Source of the DNA: Ochrobactrum teleogrylli | Lineage (GTDB): Bacteria > Pseudomonadota > Alphaproteobacteria > Rhizobiales > Rhizobiaceae | Assembly (NCBI RefSeq): GCF_006376685.1 | Contig: NZ_VEWL01000004.1 | Location: 1-64,000 of the forward strand | Reading direction: 5' to 3' | DNA: 64,000 nucleotides | In this document: positions 34,914 through 43,489 of the stretch, piece after piece | Layout: each line of letters begins with the position of its first letter | Position numbering within the stretch: the first letter of the stretch is position 1 | Notes under the pieces: generated by a model | Database searches by the model: none | What the model saw: the letters and a program-made list of their open reading frames with translations, nothing else | What the model was told of the DNA's origin: nothing | Program-made: the position numbers and the translations under genes

Positions 34914-36268
34914 GGATTGGATGCCTGTTTTTCCCCGCGCAAGGCGGCGGCGAGTTTCTGATAGGGATCGTCTGAACGCGGTGTCTCTGGGGACTGCTGC
35001 AAGGCATCATAGATGCGCGGAACGAGATCCACCGCCTGATCCAGAATCCCGTCATGCCCCTTTTGATACGCGCCGATGGCGCGCAGATCGCGCGTTTCCT
35101 CGAAGCGGGCCACCATGCTGCGAAGCTGGCTGACAAGCTTGCGCTGTTCCGCCGTCCAGTTGTGCTTGGCGAGGCGTGAAACCGAACCCGGAACATCGAC
35201 CGCCGGAAAGCGCCCCAGCGCCGCAATCGTCCGGTCGAGCACGATATGCCCGTCCAGCGTGCCGCGAATGGTATCGGAAACCGGGTCATTGTGGTCATCG
35301 CCATCGACGAGCACCGAGTAGATGCCGGTAATACTGCCGCCTGTATCGGCGCTGCCCGGCCCCGCCCGCTCCAGAAGGCGTGGCAACTGGCTGAACACGC
35401 TCGGCGGATAACCGCGCGAAACCGGCGGCTCTTCCGCCGCAATCGCCACCTCGCGCGCCGCATGGGCAAAGCGCGTGACGGAATCGACAATAAGCAGCAC
35501 ATTCTGGCCGAGATCCCGGAAATATTCCGCAATGGCCGTCGCGGTATTGGGCGCAAGACGGCGCATCATTGGGCTTTCATCGCCGGTAGCAACAACCGTG
35601 ATGGTCTTGTCCAGATGGCCCGCCATGGTTTCTTCCAGCATCTCGCGCACTTCGCGTCCACGCTCGCCGGTCAGCGCCAGCACCACCGTGTCGAAATCGG
35701 CGGCGCGCGTCATCATGGCGAGCAACGTGGATTTGCCGACGCCGGAACCGGCAAAAATGCCGATGCGCTGGCCGAAGCAGAGCGGCGTGAAAATGTCGAT
35801 CACGTCAACGCCGGTGCGAAGCCCGCGATCCACACGACCCCGACGCAGAGCGGCCGGTGCCAGATTTTCGGATGCCATCGGGCGTGGACCGGGCAAAAGC
35901 GCACCCCTCCCGTCAATCGGCTGCCCCAGCGCATTGATCACCCGCCCGCGCCATTCGAGCGCCGGACGGATGCTGAGCGGTCCTTCCTCGAAGACCGCTG
36001 CACCCAATGAGGGAATGATCCGGTCGTCGAAAGGTTTGACGAGAACCTGCCTGTCGGCAACGCGAATGATTTCCGCCAGACTGGTGCCGCCCGCAGCCCT
36101 TATCGCCACCGCATCGCCAAGCCGCGCATCGCGTGACAGCCCGCGCACGGCTATCGCCGAGCGCGACACGTCGCTGACCGTGCCGCCGATACCGGACACG
36201 GGCTTCGGCTCTACGGCCTGTTGACGGGCAAAGGCGGCAAGCCGCGCGAGCGGTAGGTCTGGCGTCAT
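34910..36268 (-). CDS. fliI: Flagellar export ATPase FliI
   Basis: A 452-residue FliI. Walker A GSGVGKST occupies residues 174-181, the Walker B region is NVLLIVDSVTRFAHAAREVA, and VSRGYPPSVFSQLPRLLERAG is the type III-specific ATPase motif. The hexameric enzyme energises substrate unfolding and delivery at the export gate. It overlaps flgF by 4 bases upstream and the unknown membrane protein by 4 bases downstream. Its partner FliH is encoded 10 kb away in the fliF unit. Confidence 0.97.
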   Translation of the reverse strand: MTPDLPLARLAAFARQQAVEPKPVSGIGGTVSDVSRSAIAVRGLSRDARLGDAVAIRAAGGTSLAEIIRVADRQVLVKPFDDRIIPSLGAAVFEEGPLSIRPALEWRGRVINALGQPIDGRGALLPGPRPMASENLAPAALRRGRVDRGLRTGVDVIDIFTPLCFGQRIGIFAGSGVGKSTLLAMMTRAADFDTVVLALTGERGREVREMLEETMAGHLDKTITVVATGDESPMMRRLAPNTATAIAEYFRDLGQNVLLIVDSVTRFAHAAREVAIAAEEPPVSRGYPPSVFSQLPRLLERAGPGSADTGGSITGIYSVLVDGDDHNDPVSDTIRGTLDGHIVLDRTIAALGRFPAVDVPGSVSRLAKHNWTAEQRKLVSQLRSMVARFEETRDLRAIGAYQKGHDGILDQAVDLVPRIYDALQQSPETPRSDDPYQKLAAALRGEKQASNP

Positions 36269-36996
36269 CCGTTTTTGGAGCCCAGCGTCTTGATCGCTTC
36301 AGACACGGTCGCTTCCTGCTGGGTCAAAAGATTATTGACCTGCTCAAAGGCCCGGCTGACGCTGATGAGACGCGTCATCTCGGTCATGGCGTCGACATTC
36401 GAGCCTTCGATCATGCCCTGCACAACGCCGATGCTGTTATCGTCGAAGATCGGCGCCGCAGCCTTGTTTGGGATCACACCGGAATTGCCTGCATATTTCA
36501 GCTCGGCATCGGCGGGAATGGAGTAAAGCCCGAGAGCGCCGATCTGCGCGCCATTCTGATAGACCGCGCCATCGGCGGAAATCTTCGGCGCGCCACCATC
36601 CGGATTGAGCATGATCGGCGCGCCGCCGACATCGAGCACCGAATAGCCCATCATTGAAACCAGCTCGCCGGTCGCCAGCATCTTCATACGCCCGTCGCGG
36701 GTGTAAATTTGGCCCTGCGGTGTGTTGAGCGACAGCCACGCATCGCCCTTGACCGCAATATCAAGCGGATTATCCGTCTTGACCAGCGGGCCGGGTTCGG
36801 TGCGGATATAGCTCTTGCCGGCGCTGGCAAAGCTCACATCGTCGCTTGCCTTTTTAGAGACAATCGAATCGAACTTGGTGCCCTCGCCCCGGAAACCGAC
36901 CGTCGAGACATTGGCGACATTCTGGGCAATCGAATCCATTCGCCGTTCGAGCGTAATGAGCGAGGAAAGCCCGACATAGATCGAATTATTCTGCAT
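36265..36996 (-). CDS. flgF: Proximal rod protein FlgF
   Basis: A 243-residue FlgF: rod signature at the N-terminus (SIYVGLSSLITLERRMDSIAQNVANVSTVGFRGEGTKF), a middle FlgE-type beta domain, and the C-terminal helix (GVVQGMIEGSNVDAMTEMTRLISVSRAFEQVNNLL). The order DUF1217-flgF-fliI matches rhizobial flagellar loci. It starts 3 bases after the DUF1217 stop. Confidence 0.95.
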   Translation of the reverse strand: MQNNSIYVGLSSLITLERRMDSIAQNVANVSTVGFRGEGTKFDSIVSKKASDDVSFASAGKSYIRTEPGPLVKTDNPLDIAVKGDAWLSLNTPQGQIYTRDGRMKMLATGELVSMMGYSVLDVGGAPIMLNPDGGAPKISADGAVYQNGAQIGALGLYSIPADAELKYAGNSGVIPNKAAAPIFDDNSIGVVQGMIEGSNVDAMTEMTRLISVSRAFEQVNNLLTQQEATVSEAIKTLGSKNG

Positions 36997-36999
36997 GGA

Positions 37000-37788
37000 T
37001 CAGCGACCGCCCGGCTTAAAGCTCTGCAAGGTGGTGAGAATATCGGTCGAGATGCCAACCGAAGACGCGCTGCCGAGCAGCAGCGAGGCGATGGATGCCG
37101 GGCTGCTTGAGGTCGGGTTGTTCATTTCATACATGGCCGTGAAACGCGAAATGAGTTTCGAGACATAATCGGGATCGGACATTTTGGAAAAGTCGATCTT
37201 GGCCTCAAGCATCTTGGCCTGCTTGTCCACATCGGCATTGGACATCGCCGCAGGCCAGCTGAATATCGTCTGCACCGTGGTCAGCAAGGCCTTGTCGCCG
37301 AGGATTTCATAGGCATTGGTGATCTTCGAAGCCTTGCGCTCGAAATAGAGCGCCAGACGCACGCCTTCGTTCTGGCCACCGGCTTCGGTTTCCAGCGTCT
37401 GGCGCAAATATTTGTCCACCACACCCTGCTGCGCCTCGGTGCTTTGGGTAGCCTCGGCGCCCTTGCCCGCAAAGTCGAAGACGGTCGCGAATTCCTTGTA
37501 GCGCTTGTCAGTCAGCTTGTTGGCCATGGCGTCGTCGCTCGTGACGCCTTCCGTCAGAATCTTGCGCACGAAAGCCTTTGCATAGGCCATGTCTTCCAGA
37601 CCGAACGCCTTCATCGCATAATTGTAAAGGCGGCTGTCGGACATGAAATCGTCAATCGATTTCACATTGCCGATGTTTTCCTGGAAATAGGCCGTTTCGC
37701 GCGACACCAAAGGTTCTTTCGAAACGCGCTGCAAAGACCGCGTCATATCCGACGCGATCAGGCGATAGCTCGTCATCGTATCGACCAT
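37000..37788 (-). CDS. DUF1217 flagellar-locus protein
   Basis: A 262-residue soluble helical protein of the DUF1217 family, which occurs only in alphaproteobacterial flagellar clusters. It starts MVDTMTSYRLIASDMTRSLQ, which aligns with the rhizobial M-x-T-x-TSY start. ATG 37788 therefore fits better than ATG 37794 or the frame from 37893, and AGGGGG lies at normal distance upstream. The C-terminus (ISRFTAMYEMNNP) recalls axial rod/hook proteins, so it may be exported, but the role is unknown. It heads the unit containing flgF-fliI and is divergent from motA. Confidence 0.85.
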   Translation of the reverse strand: MVDTMTSYRLIASDMTRSLQRVSKEPLVSRETAYFQENIGNVKSIDDFMSDSRLYNYAMKAFGLEDMAYAKAFVRKILTEGVTSDDAMANKLTDKRYKEFATVFDFAGKGAEATQSTEAQQGVVDKYLRQTLETEAGGQNEGVRLALYFERKASKITNAYEILGDKALLTTVQTIFSWPAAMSNADVDKQAKMLEAKIDFSKMSDPDYVSKLISRFTAMYEMNNPTSSSPASIASLLLGSASSVGISTDILTTLQSFKPGGR

Positions 37789-37827
37789 AGGCATGACCCC
37801 CTGCTGATAGTTGCGCCCTTTATGCGC

Positions 37828-37846
37828 GATCAAGCTTGTCCGAAGC
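37828..37846 (-). promoter_or_regulatory. Flagellar operon-head motif upstream of the DUF1217 gene
   Basis: On the minus strand GCTTCGGACAAGCTTGATC matches the consensus TTCGnnCAAGCTT of the other sites, 40-58 bases upstream of the chosen start. Confidence 0.4.
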
Positions 37847-37883
37847 TGATGGCGCCCAATAGTCCTCGGGCGACCTCGGCAAG

Positions 37884-37900
37884 CTTCGCGCAAGCCGCGC
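37884..37900 (+). promoter_or_regulatory. Flagellar operon-head motif upstream of motA
   Basis: CTTCGCGCAAGCCGCGC on the plus strand matches the first twelve bases of the fliF/flhA core (TTCGCGCAAGC) and lies 46-62 bases upstream of the motA TTG start. Together with the site at 37828-37846 it makes the motA/DUF1217 divergent region a two-sided flagellar control region. Confidence 0.45.
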
Positions 37901-37945
37901 TGCCTATGTTCGGCTCAAAGAACTATTCTGCGGGAGTCTCGGGCT

Positions 37946-38818
37946 TTGGGCATTATCATCGGTCTCGCCATCACACTGGGCTGTATGCTGGGCGGTTTCA
38001 TCGCCATGGGCGGACATGTGAGCGTGCTCATCCAGCCTTGGGAATTCGTCATCATTCTGGGCGCAGCGCTTGGCACGTTCTTCGTCGCCAATCCGTTTTC
38101 GCTGGTGAAGGATACCGGTCGCGCCTGCATGGAGGCGTTCAGCAACGCCGTGCCCAAGCAGCGCGATTATCTCGATCTTCTGGGCCTGCTCTACAGCCTG
38201 ATGCGCGAATTGCGCGCCAAGTCGCGCAATGAAGTCGAAGTCCATATCGACAATCCCAAGGAATCGCCGATCTTTCAGGCCTATCCGAGCGTTCTGAAAA
38301 ACGAAGACCTCACCCATTTCATCTGCGATTACTGCCGCCTCATCATCGTCGGCAATGTGCGCTCGCACGAAATCGAAGCGCTGATGGACGAGGAAATCCA
38401 CACCATCGCCCGCGACAAGCTGAAGCCCTATCAGGCCATGGTCACCATTTCGGAAGCCCTGCCTGCGCTCGGGATCGTCGCCGCTGTTCTCGGCGTGATC
38501 AAGGCCATGGGCGCGCTGGACCAGTCGCCGGAAGTGCTCGGTCATCTGATCGGTGCGGCCCTTGTCGGCACCTTCGCCGGTATCTTCTTTTCCTATGGTG
38601 TTGTCGGTCCCATCGCGACCAAGATCAAATCGACCCGCGAAAAGAAGAACCGTCTCTATGTCGTCGTGAAGCAAACGCTGCTTGCCTATATGAACGGCTC
38701 GCTGCCGCAGATCGCCGTGGAATATGGGCGCAAGACCATCTCCGCTTATGACCGCCCGACCATCGATGTGGTGGAGCAGGAAACCATGGCGAGCGCGCCG
38801 ACGCAGCAGGCCGCATAA
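37946..38818 (+). CDS. motA: Flagellar motor stator protein MotA
   Basis: A 290-residue MotA with four hydrophobic segments and the cytoplasmic loop that contacts FliG ([23 protein letters not shown], and [40 protein letters not shown] in the pore helices). The only start that gives the proper first helix ([16 protein letters not shown]) is TTG 37946, with GGGAG upstream, a rare start that may keep stator synthesis low. It heads motA-fliM-(39802)-fliN-fliG-flhB. Confidence 0.95.
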   Translation: MGIIIGLAITLGCMLGGFIAMGGHVSVLIQPWEFVIILGAALGTFFVANPFSLVKDTGRACMEAFSNAVPKQRDYLDLLGLLYSLMRELRAKSRNEVEVHIDNPKESPIFQAYPSVLKNEDLTHFICDYCRLIIVGNVRSHEIEALMDEEIHTIARDKLKPYQAMVTISEALPALGIVAAVLGVIKAMGALDQSPEVLGHLIGAALVGTFAGIFFSYGVVGPIATKIKSTREKKNRLYVVVKQTLLAYMNGSLPQIAVEYGRKTISAYDRPTIDVVEQETMASAPTQQAA

Positions 38819-38819
38819 G

Positions 38820-39821
38820 ATGACGACGCCCGAAACCACCCCTGAAACGTCGGTTGAAACGACCATGGCGGAACAACACCGCAAGAATGACGTGCTGGCC
38901 GACAATCTGCTGCGCGCAGCTGGATTGTCCGGCGACGATCTGAAGTCGCTTGCCCATGTGTTCAAGGATGCCTCCACGCATTTCTGCGAGCGGCTGAAAC
39001 ATGGTTGCGCGGCGGCTTTCGAAGTGGAAGCCGGTGCGGTGGAAAGCACCGATGACGCGGGTTTCGCCGCCATTCTCGACAGCGCCGCCATCATCGCGCC
39101 GCTTAAAGTCGAACGCTGGGGCTCGACGCTTTATCTGACCGTCGATGCGCCGCTGGTCTTTTCAATCATCGAAGCCATGTATGGCGCGCAAGGCAATCTC
39201 GGAAATGTTGATGTCGAGCGCCCGTTCGGCATGGTCGAACACAAGATTTCCGCCCTTCTTTCCGGCCATCTCGCCGGTGCGCTGGATCAGGTTTTCAACG
39301 CCGGTTCCCTATCGGGCTGGGTGGGGAATGCGCAGTCGATGTTCGTGGCCGGTGAATGCATCGACATCGCCGAATTCGACCGCACCGATTTCGAACGGTC
39401 GCGGCTTTTCGCCTGCCGGATCGATGTGACGGCGGCGGGCAAGACCGGACAAGTCCACCTTCTGCTGCCCCGCAGCACCCATAAGCCAATGCAGGATGCC
39501 GTCGCCGCTTTTCTGCGCCGCCCCATGAATCAGGCCGATCCGAGCTGGGCCAAGAAGCTGCGTCAGGAAGTCAGCCGCGCCCGTATCGAGCTTGAAGGCT
39601 TCATCCAGCAAGGTTCGATGACGCTGGATGCGCTGTCGAAACTGGAGATCGGACAGGTGTTGAAGCTGCCTGCCGACGCCATGGAGCAGGTGCGCCTGCG
39701 CGCCGGCAACCAGCAGCTTTTCAAATGCTCGCTCGGCAAGTCGGGCATTCATTTCACCGTCAAGGTCGGCGACCCGGTCAATCAGGAAGAGGATTTTATC
39801 GATGAGCTTGTTGCTGGCTAA
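38820..39821 (+). CDS. fliM: Flagellar motor switch protein FliM
   Basis: A 333-residue FliM: N-terminal segment, middle CheC-like domain (residues about 60-230, GSTLYLTVDAPLVFSIIEAMYGA and MVEHKISALLSGHLAGALDQVF) and C-terminal SpoA domain (residues about 255-325, EGFIQQGSMTLDALSKLEIGQVLKLPA). The N-terminus lacks an obvious enterobacterial CheY-P-binding peptide. I chose ATG 38820, one base after the motA stop; ATG 38865 is a shorter alternative. Confidence 0.92.
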   Translation: MTTPETTPETSVETTMAEQHRKNDVLADNLLRAAGLSGDDLKSLAHVFKDASTHFCERLKHGCAAAFEVEAGAVESTDDAGFAAILDSAAIIAPLKVERWGSTLYLTVDAPLVFSIIEAMYGAQGNLGNVDVERPFGMVEHKISALLSGHLAGALDQVFNAGSLSGWVGNAQSMFVAGECIDIAEFDRTDFERSRLFACRIDVTAAGKTGQVHLLLPRSTHKPMQDAVAAFLRRPMNQADPSWAKKLRQEVSRARIELEGFIQQGSMTLDALSKLEIGQVLKLPADAMEQVRLRAGNQQLFKCSLGKSGIHFTVKVGDPVNQEEDFIDELVAG

Positions 39822-40245
39822 TATTCTGTCCACGCTGATGGCCCTTGTTTCGCTGGGCGCGCTGATCGTGGTCGGGCGCAAGGCCAACGAAACGATTAAG
39901 CTTGGCAAGGTGCTGGCGCTGCGGGTCGCGGCGGCCTCCAACGGTCTGGAACGCGCCGTGAAGGCGATCCAGAGCGAGCGCACCGATCTCGTCGATGAAA
40001 ATGTAAAACTCGAAGCCCGCCTTGGCGAAACCCAGCGCGTGCGCCGCGAGATGGAAGAAGCCATCGAGGAACTGAACCGCTTGCGCAAGGCGCTGACCCG
40101 CGACATGCGCGAAGCGCGCACCGTTGCCGACAGTGCCGTTCGCACCCGCGAACCGATTGTCGAGCAGAAAGAAAAGAATGCGCTGCCGGTGTTCGTGCAT
40201 CGCGCGGTCCGCAAGGCAACCGTTGATATTGCGGGGCAGGCATGA
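39802..40245 (+). CDS. DUF6468-like coiled-coil membrane protein between fliM and fliN
   Basis: A 147-residue protein with an N-terminal transmembrane helix ([23 protein letters not shown]) and a long charged coiled coil (residues about 35-115, [21 protein letters not shown]). Small proteins of this plan (DUF6468) occupy the same position in other alphaproteobacterial flagellar operons; their role is unknown. The cytoplasmic coiled coil, placed among the switch genes, suggests an accessory of the C-ring. It overlaps fliM by 20 bases and fliN by 4. Confidence 0.8.
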   Translation: MSLLLANILSTLMALVSLGALIVVGRKANETIKLGKVLALRVAAASNGLERAVKAIQSERTDLVDENVKLEARLGETQRVRREMEEAIEELNRLRKALTRDMREARTVADSAVRTREPIVEQKEKNALPVFVHRAVRKATVDIAGQA

Positions 40246-40589
40246 GCGCTGACAACAAGGATAAGAACATGCAGCAGGAACTGGACGAAGCCATCGAGGA
40301 ACTGCGCGAGGAAAAGCCGCGCAACGCGCAAAAAGGCGCTTCCAAGCCCAATCTCGAACTTATCATGGGCATTCCCGTCGATGTGCAGGTGGTGCTGGGC
40401 GGCACGACCATGCCGGTGGCCAATCTGATGAAGCTCGGTCGCGGCGCGGTTATCACCCTCGACAAGCAGATCGGCGATCCGGTCGATATCGTCGTCAACG
40501 GTCGCGTGATCGCTCGCGGCGAAGTCATCGTACTCGAAGATGATTCTTCGCGTTTCGGCGTCAGCCTCACCGAAATCATCGGCAAATAA
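40242..40589 (+). CDS. fliN: Flagellar motor switch protein FliN
   Basis: A 115-residue FliN: variable acidic N-terminus and SpoA domain ([76 protein letters not shown], residues about 38-113). It forms the bottom of the C-ring and docks FliH. ATG overlaps the preceding stop (ATGA). Confidence 0.96.
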   Translation: MSADNKDKNMQQELDEAIEELREEKPRNAQKGASKPNLELIMGIPVDVQVVLGGTTMPVANLMKLGRGAVITLDKQIGDPVDIVVNGRVIARGEVIVLEDDSSRFGVSLTEIIGK

Positions 40590-40610
40590 CGGATCGGCCC
40601 GGATATCTCC

Positions 40611-41657
40611 ATGACCGAAAAAGAGCAGCAGGCCAACACTGAAGAAAGCGCGAGCGGTATCATCGATACGCTGAGCGGCGCACAAAAGGCGGCAGCCATT
40701 CTCGTGGCTATTGGCCGTCCGGCTGCGTCACGCCTTCTCAAGCATTTCAGCGCCGAGGACCTGCGCAAGCTTGCCGGTCATTCCCGCACGCTGGACCCGA
40801 TCTCGCCGCTCGATTTCGAACAGCTGGTGAAGGAATTCGAGGATTCATTTGCCGAGGGCGCGCCCGTTTCGGAAGCCGCCCAGCGCTTCGAAGGTCTGCT
40901 GCGCGATACGCTGCCACAGGAGGAAGTGGATGCCGTGTTCGAAGAACGCGTGCAGCCGCAACTGGTACAGGAATCGGTCTGGGTGCAGCTCGGTCGCCTG
41001 CCGGTTGACAGCCTGCAAGCCTATCTGGCCGACCAGCATCCGCAGATCATCGCCTATATCGTCTCCAAACTGCCGTCGGACCTTGCCGCGCGCCTGTTTG
41101 TCGCCCTGCCGCCGCAGCTGCGCAATGCCGTCGTGCAGCGTTCGCTGCATATTGGCAATGTCGCGCCCGCCGCAGCCGAACTGCTGGAAGATGTGCTGCG
41201 CCGCGATCTGCTTGGCCGCAGCGATTCCGGCCCGGTCAAAGCCCATCACGGCCAGATCGCCAATATCTTCAACCAGCTCGACAAGAACGAGATGGAAGAA
41301 CTGATGGCAAGCCTTGAAGATCTCAATCGCGACGACCTCAACCGCATCAAGGCCAAGCTCTTCACCTTCGAAGATATCGAGCGCCTGTCGCAGCGCGCGC
41401 GTCTGCTGCTCTTCGATGAAGTGCAGACGGAACAGATCGCAACCGCGCTGCGTGGTGCAGACGCCAGGCTTCAGGAACTCATCCTGTCCTCGCTCTCCAC
41501 CCGTGGCCGCCGCATGGTGGAAACGGAGCTTGGCGCCGAGCAGGGCAATATCACCGCCCAGAATATCGCAGACGCACGCCGCACGATTTCGCGCATCGCC
41601 ATCGACCTTTCCGAGCGCGGCATCATCACGCTTGACGCCAACGAAGCCTCTGCGTGA
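40611..41657 (+). CDS. fliG: Flagellar motor switch protein FliG
   Basis: A 348-residue FliG with N (MS-ring binding), M and C domains. The EHPQ motif of the middle domain appears as DQHPQ (residues 141-145), and the C-terminal torque helix carries charged residues (FTFEDIERLSQRARLLLFDEVQTEQIATALRGAD). It couples MotA to rotation. Located between fliN and flhB. Confidence 0.95.
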   Translation: MTEKEQQANTEESASGIIDTLSGAQKAAAILVAIGRPAASRLLKHFSAEDLRKLAGHSRTLDPISPLDFEQLVKEFEDSFAEGAPVSEAAQRFEGLLRDTLPQEEVDAVFEERVQPQLVQESVWVQLGRLPVDSLQAYLADQHPQIIAYIVSKLPSDLAARLFVALPPQLRNAVVQRSLHIGNVAPAAAELLEDVLRRDLLGRSDSGPVKAHHGQIANIFNQLDKNEMEELMASLEDLNRDDLNRIKAKLFTFEDIERLSQRARLLLFDEVQTEQIATALRGADARLQELILSSLSTRGRRMVETELGAEQGNITAQNIADARRTISRIAIDLSERGIITLDANEASA

Positions 41658-41672
41658 GTGCGCGTGTGACGC

Positions 41673-42743
41673 ATGGCGGACGATACCGATAAGGAAAGCA
41701 AAACAGAAGAAGCGACCGAGCAGAAGATCCGCGACGCCTTGGAAAAGGGCAATATGCCTTTCTCCCGCGAAACGCCGATACTCGCTGGCGTCGCCTCGTT
41801 TCTGGTCATCGCCGTGTTTGTCGCCGCACCCGCCACGACAAAGCTCGCAGTCTTCCTGCGCGAACTGATCGACCGTCCGGAGGACTGGGTCCTCAACAGC
41901 GCCGAGGATGCTAGCCGCCTGTTCAGCGTGCTGGCGCTGGCGGTTGGCGCAGCCCTTGTGCCGGTCTTCATCATCATTCCACTGGCAGGCATTGCCTCGT
42001 CCGCCTTTCAGAACGCGCCCCGCATCGTCGGCGAGCGCATTCGCCCGCAGGCTTCGCGCATTTCGCCGCTCAAGGGCTGGCAGCGCATTTTCGGCCGCTC
42101 GGGTCAGGTGGAATTCCTGAAATCGGTCGCGAAGTTTCTCGCCGCCAGTCTCATCGTCTTCATCGTGTTCTTTCAGGGCAACAGCCTGTTCACGGATGCG
42201 ATTGCGACCGAGCCAAGCGCGCTGCCGGAATTTCTGCGCGAGAACATGGTGCGTCTTCTGGTCGCCAATGTGCTGGCGATCACCGCCATCGCGGCTTTCG
42301 ACCTTGCCTGGTCGCGCATCCACTGGCGTCAGGAACTGCGCATGACGCGGCAGGAAGTCAAAGACGAGCTGAAGCAATCGGAAGGCGATCCGCTGGTCAA
42401 ATCGCGCCTGCGCTCGCTCGGACGTGACCGCGCCCGCCGCCGCATGATCAGCGCCGTGCCGACCGCCACGCTGATTGTCGCAAATCCGACTCATTTCTCC
42501 GTAGCACTGCGTTACAAGCCGAATGAAGACGCCGCTCCGGTCGTCGTTGCGAAGGGACAGGATCTGATCGCGCTCAAGATAAGAGAAGTCGCCGCCCAGC
42601 ACTCGATACCAGTCTTCGAGGACGTGCCCTTGGCCCGTGCACTTTATAAGCAGGTGAATGTCGACCAGATGATCGCACCGGAATTCTATAAAGCCGTTGC
42701 CGAACTCATCCGCATCATCAATACGCGGCATGCGGTACACTAA
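41673..42743 (+). CDS. flhB: Flagellar export gate / specificity switch FlhB
   Basis: A 356-residue FlhB: charged N-terminus (TEEATEQKIRDALEKGNMPFSRE), four hydrophobic segments and the C-terminal domain with the self-cleaving NPTH motif at residues 271-274. Cleavage there, with FliK, switches export from hook to filament substrates. It ends the motA-flhB series, 15 bases after fliG. In Brucella the gene is close to vjbR, as here. Confidence 0.97.
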   Translation: MADDTDKESKTEEATEQKIRDALEKGNMPFSRETPILAGVASFLVIAVFVAAPATTKLAVFLRELIDRPEDWVLNSAEDASRLFSVLALAVGAALVPVFIIIPLAGIASSAFQNAPRIVGERIRPQASRISPLKGWQRIFGRSGQVEFLKSVAKFLAASLIVFIVFFQGNSLFTDAIATEPSALPEFLRENMVRLLVANVLAITAIAAFDLAWSRIHWRQELRMTRQEVKDELKQSEGDPLVKSRLRSLGRDRARRRMISAVPTATLIVANPTHFSVALRYKPNEDAAPVVVAKGQDLIALKIREVAAQHSIPVFEDVPLARALYKQVNVDQMIAPEFYKAVAELIRIINTRHAVH

Positions 42744-42812
42744 TGGTACAACTATGACTTTGCCCTATTCCCAAATATTATTGGCCCGTTCTTATGGATC
42801 GATGGTGACACG

Positions 42813-43241
42813 ATGAAGAGCCTGCAATTTTCGAACGAACGCGAAGCGATCATCGCCGAGAACCTGCATGAAGTGGTGGCGGAGCTGCGTCTCGTCGATC
42901 CGGCTGACTATATCGCCTTCATCCGCTGCGAGCTGTTTGCCAATATTGCCGATGTCGTGAGCTCCGCGACCGAGCTTTATTTCTTCCCCGGCACACTGGA
43001 GTTGGGCCATGGCGGCGACTATCGCTGCGACTGGCAATCGCCTCCATCGGTCGTGCTGGATATGGAATTCCGCAATCAGGGTGTTTACGCCTATTTCCGC
43101 TTGATCCTCAGCGACAAGACGGCGGGTGTGGAGTTGAACCACATCACCTTCGAAGACGCCGATCAGGACCCGGCGAAGAACACGGCGCGTTTGCGAGCCG
43201 CTTTCAGCGCCGCGAGAATGCCGGTGAAAAAGAGGGCTTAA
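42813..43241 (+). CDS. Conserved hypothetical protein between flhB and vjbR
   Basis: A 142-residue soluble protein that I cannot assign to a function. It starts MKSLQFSNEREAIIAENLHEVV, has mixed helix/strand character, no signal peptide or membrane segment, and a basic end (PVKKRA). It lies 69 bases downstream of flhB in the same orientation and may be read through from the flagellar unit. A gene in this place is, as far as I recall, conserved in Brucella between flhB and vjbR. Confidence 0.75.
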   Translation: MKSLQFSNEREAIIAENLHEVVAELRLVDPADYIAFIRCELFANIADVVSSATELYFFPGTLELGHGGDYRCDWQSPPSVVLDMEFRNQGVYAYFRLILSDKTAGVELNHITFEDADQDPAKNTARLRAAFSAARMPVKKRA

Positions 43242-43330
43242 AGCATTTCCAGCAAAAGTGTGAAGCGGTTTTGCGTAGGACAATGCGGGCTTAAACGCAA
43301 AACACCGGACGCAAGCGAACGCATCCGGTG
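43240..43330. repeat. Composite repeat, copy C, with following hairpin
   Basis: AAAGCATTTCCAGCAAAAGT and the following GTGAAGCGGTTTTGCGTAGGAC correspond to the first module of copies A (12872) and B (14613, reversed). An inverted pair CACCGGACGC (43303-43312) and GCATCCGGTG (43321-43330) follows and may end the flhB-region transcript. Confidence 0.55.
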
Positions 43331-43428
43331 TCATGCAAGCAGTTCAAGCGGCTAGTGTATTTTCCAGCAGGGCTGGAACGCCCTGCGTTCGAAAATGCAA
43401 TCAATAAACACAATAAATAAAGTAGCCT

Positions 43429-43453
43429 GCGCTTCCTTTTTACCCGGAAGCGC
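43429..43453 (-). terminator. Hairpin after vjbR
   Basis: On the minus strand GCGCTTCC / GGAAGCGC (8-bp stem, 9-base loop) is followed by a T-rich segment (ACTTTATTTATT). It lies 37 bases after the vjbR stop and is a likely terminator. Confidence 0.6.
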
Positions 43454-43489
43454 CATGTCTGGCTCGCCAACGAGCCGCGTTTGCCTGAA

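Noticed and set aside
40845..42740. A 631-codon open frame on the minus strand across fliG and flhB
   Set aside because: It lies wholly antisense to two unmistakable flagellar genes, has no recognisable domains, and is rich in Arg/His/Asp as expected for a GC-rich shadow frame.
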